DNA of 6,275 nucleotides from Clostridia bacterium (lineage in GTDB: Bacteria; Bacillota_A; Clostridia; Peptostreptococcales; JAAYPU01). The number at the start of each line of letters is the position of its first letter. The first letter of the stretch is position 1. The notes beneath the pieces were generated by a model. The model was given only the letters and a program-made list of their open reading frames with translations, ran no database searches and was not told where the DNA came from. Location: NCBI GenBank assembly GCA_022360735.1, contig JAKSCF010000022.1:1-6275 (forward strand), read 5' to 3'. Below are positions 6,036 through 6,275 of the stretch, in pieces. The translations under genes and the position numbers were made by a program.

Positions 6036-6146
6036 GAACTTAATACTATTTTTGAAATAAAAGTATCCAGGGTAAAAAAAGAAACCCCAGCTAAAGAAAT
6101 AAAAATAGTATTTATTTGTGCTATCCTTTCTAATGATCGTATCCAT
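5991..6146 (-). CDS. Aromatic-rich leader peptide of the aro operon (attenuation peptide)
   Basis: A 51-codon open frame between promoter and terminator. Residues 13-31 read YYFYFFSWGFFFYPGYFYF: 15 of 19 are aromatic (8 Phe, 6 Tyr, 1 Trp), and Phe37, Phe39 and Tyr47 follow. Such runs of the end-product amino acids mark leader peptides whose translation senses charged tRNA, as in enterobacterial trp and phe operons. The frame stays open to 6200, but the promoter's predicted start is near 6176-6178, so the earlier ATGs are untranscribed; the ATG at 6144-6146 has GGAGG (6152-6156) 5 nt upstream. The UGA at 5991-5993 lies 26 nt before the terminator stem. The peptide itself probably has no function after release: a hydrophobic run exists, but its composition is explained by sensing rather than by membrane insertion. 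Function is inferred from composition, position and the RNA folds; the symbol is left empty because I know no established name. Confidence 0.88.
   Translation of the reverse strand: MDTIIRKDSTNKYYFYFFSWGFFFYPGYFYFKNSIKFLFNELTIPSYIGAV
6025..6136 (-). promoter_or_regulatory. Attenuator helix 1:2 (protector or anti-antiterminator)
   Basis: Minus-strand segment TCATTAGAAAGGA (6124-6136, leader codons 4-8) is complementary to TCCTTTTTAATGA (6025-6037, codons 37-41): 13 consecutive pairs, one of them G-U. The helix encloses the whole aromatic codon run. Region 2 is also most of the antiterminator arm, so forming 1:2 frees the terminator. A ribosome on the aromatic codons would hold regions 1 and 2 apart. 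Seen directly as complementarity; the regulatory role is inference by analogy with trp-type attenuators. Confidence 0.75.
6042..6112 (-). promoter_or_regulatory. Nested hairpin within the aromatic codons
   Basis: AATACTATTTTT (6101-6112) and AAAAATAGTATT (6042-6053) form a perfect 12-bp helix just inside helix 1:2. Inside it CTGGGGT (6084-6090) pairs with ACCCTGG (6067-6073), 7 bp including two G-U, with a 10-nt U-rich loop. The three helices stack into one long extended hairpin that would pull regions 1 and 2 together when no ribosome is present. It may also act as the pause structure that synchronises polymerase with the first ribosome; that role is inference. Confidence 0.65.
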
Positions 6147-6151
6147 GACAT

Positions 6152-6156
6152 CCTCC
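6152..6156 (-). promoter_or_regulatory. Ribosome binding site of the leader peptide
   Basis: GGAGG on the minus strand, 5 nt before the ATG at 6144-6146. It decides the start of the leader peptide: the in-frame ATGs further upstream (6200 and 6185) lie upstream of the predicted transcription start, and the out-of-frame ATG at 6149-6151 directly abuts this site and is too close to be used. Confidence 0.85.
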
Positions 6157-6183
6157 AAAGTAAATTGGTTATTATTTGAACCC

Positions 6184-6213
6184 ATTGTACATATATACAA
6201 GCATATTTGTCAA
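6184..6213 (-). promoter_or_regulatory. Sigma-A-type promoter of the aro operon
   Basis: On the minus strand, TTGACA (6208-6213, perfect -35) is separated by 18 nt from TACAAT (6184-6189, 5 of 6 match to the -10 consensus). An AT-rich stretch just upstream (about 6222-6240) could act as an UP element. Transcription should begin near 6176-6178, giving a leader-peptide 5' UTR of about 30 nt and about 435 nt of leader before aroF. It is the only strong promoter I see for the operon. Confidence 0.87.
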
Positions 6214-6275
6214 GTGTTCTTTTGTTAAATTTAAAAAATAATTGAATTTTAATGGCGAATGCATGGTTTGAAAAC
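6214..6275. other. Region upstream of the operon promoter, no gene seen
   Basis: AT-rich sequence upstream of the -35 box up to the window edge. Its promoter-proximal half is A/T-rich enough to serve as an UP element. I see no open frame with a ribosome binding site, no terminator hairpin and no clear operator. Confidence 0.4.

Noticed and set aside
6074..6080. Run of seven T in leader codons 22-25 as a programmed slippage site.
   Set aside because: The run follows simply from consecutive Phe and Tyr codons, and no functional product would result from a shifted frame.
6020..6151. An overlapping 43-codon minus-strand frame in the leader region starting at the ATG at 6149-6151.
   Set aside because: Its ATG directly abuts the GGAGG, leaving no spacing, and its product lacks the aromatic run; likely a shadow of the leader peptide.
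5742..6180. T-box riboswitch in the aroF leader.
   Set aside because: The conserved T-box antiterminator consensus was not found on the minus strand, and the peptide attenuator explains the terminator.
6147..6200. Upstream extension of the leader frame to the ATG at 6198-6200, giving 69 aa.
   Set aside because: It runs through the -10 box and starts upstream of the predicted transcription start; the ATG at 6144-6146 has a good ribosome binding site instead.

Overview
The window carries one minus-strand operon for aromatic amino acid biosynthesis, with its promoter and a translation-dependent attenuator. The AT-rich DNA, strong GGAGG-type Shine-Dalgarno sites, tight gene packing and gene order (DAHP synthase, tyrA, aroB, aroA, aroC, pheA) suggest a Firmicute of the class Clostridia. 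This placement is inference from gene order and composition; I cannot name a genus.

Layout in the direction of transcription (right to left): a near-consensus sigma-A promoter (6184-6213); an unannotated 51-codon leader peptide gene (5991-6146) with 15 aromatic residues in a 19-residue stretch, using Phe, Tyr and Trp codons; an intrinsic terminator (5933-5964) just after the leader stop; about 190 nt of further untranslated leader; then aroF (4725-5741), tyrA (3868-4713), aroB (2808-3866), aroA (1495-2778), aroC (441-1517) and the 5' part of pheA (1-435, running off the window). Gaps between genes are 1 to 29 nt, and aroA and aroC overlap by 23 nt, so this is almost certainly one transcript.

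Together the genes encode the first step of the shikimate pathway (DAHP synthase), the second step (AroB), the last two steps to chorismate (AroA, AroC), and the prephenate-consuming enzymes of the Tyr branch (TyrA) and Phe branch (PheA). The middle steps (aroD/aroQ, aroE, aroK) and chorismate mutase are not in the window and may lie downstream or elsewhere.

The most notable find is upstream of aroF. The leader RNA contains three mutually exclusive helices: a 13-bp 1:2 helix bracketing the aromatic codons, a 14-position 2:3 antiterminator, and the 10-bp 3:4 terminator. This is the architecture of classical ribosome-mediated attenuation (as in the enterobacterial trp and phe operons), but here with codons for all three aromatic amino acids, in what looks like a Firmicute, where T-box or TRAP control would be more expected. 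No T-box consensus is visible.
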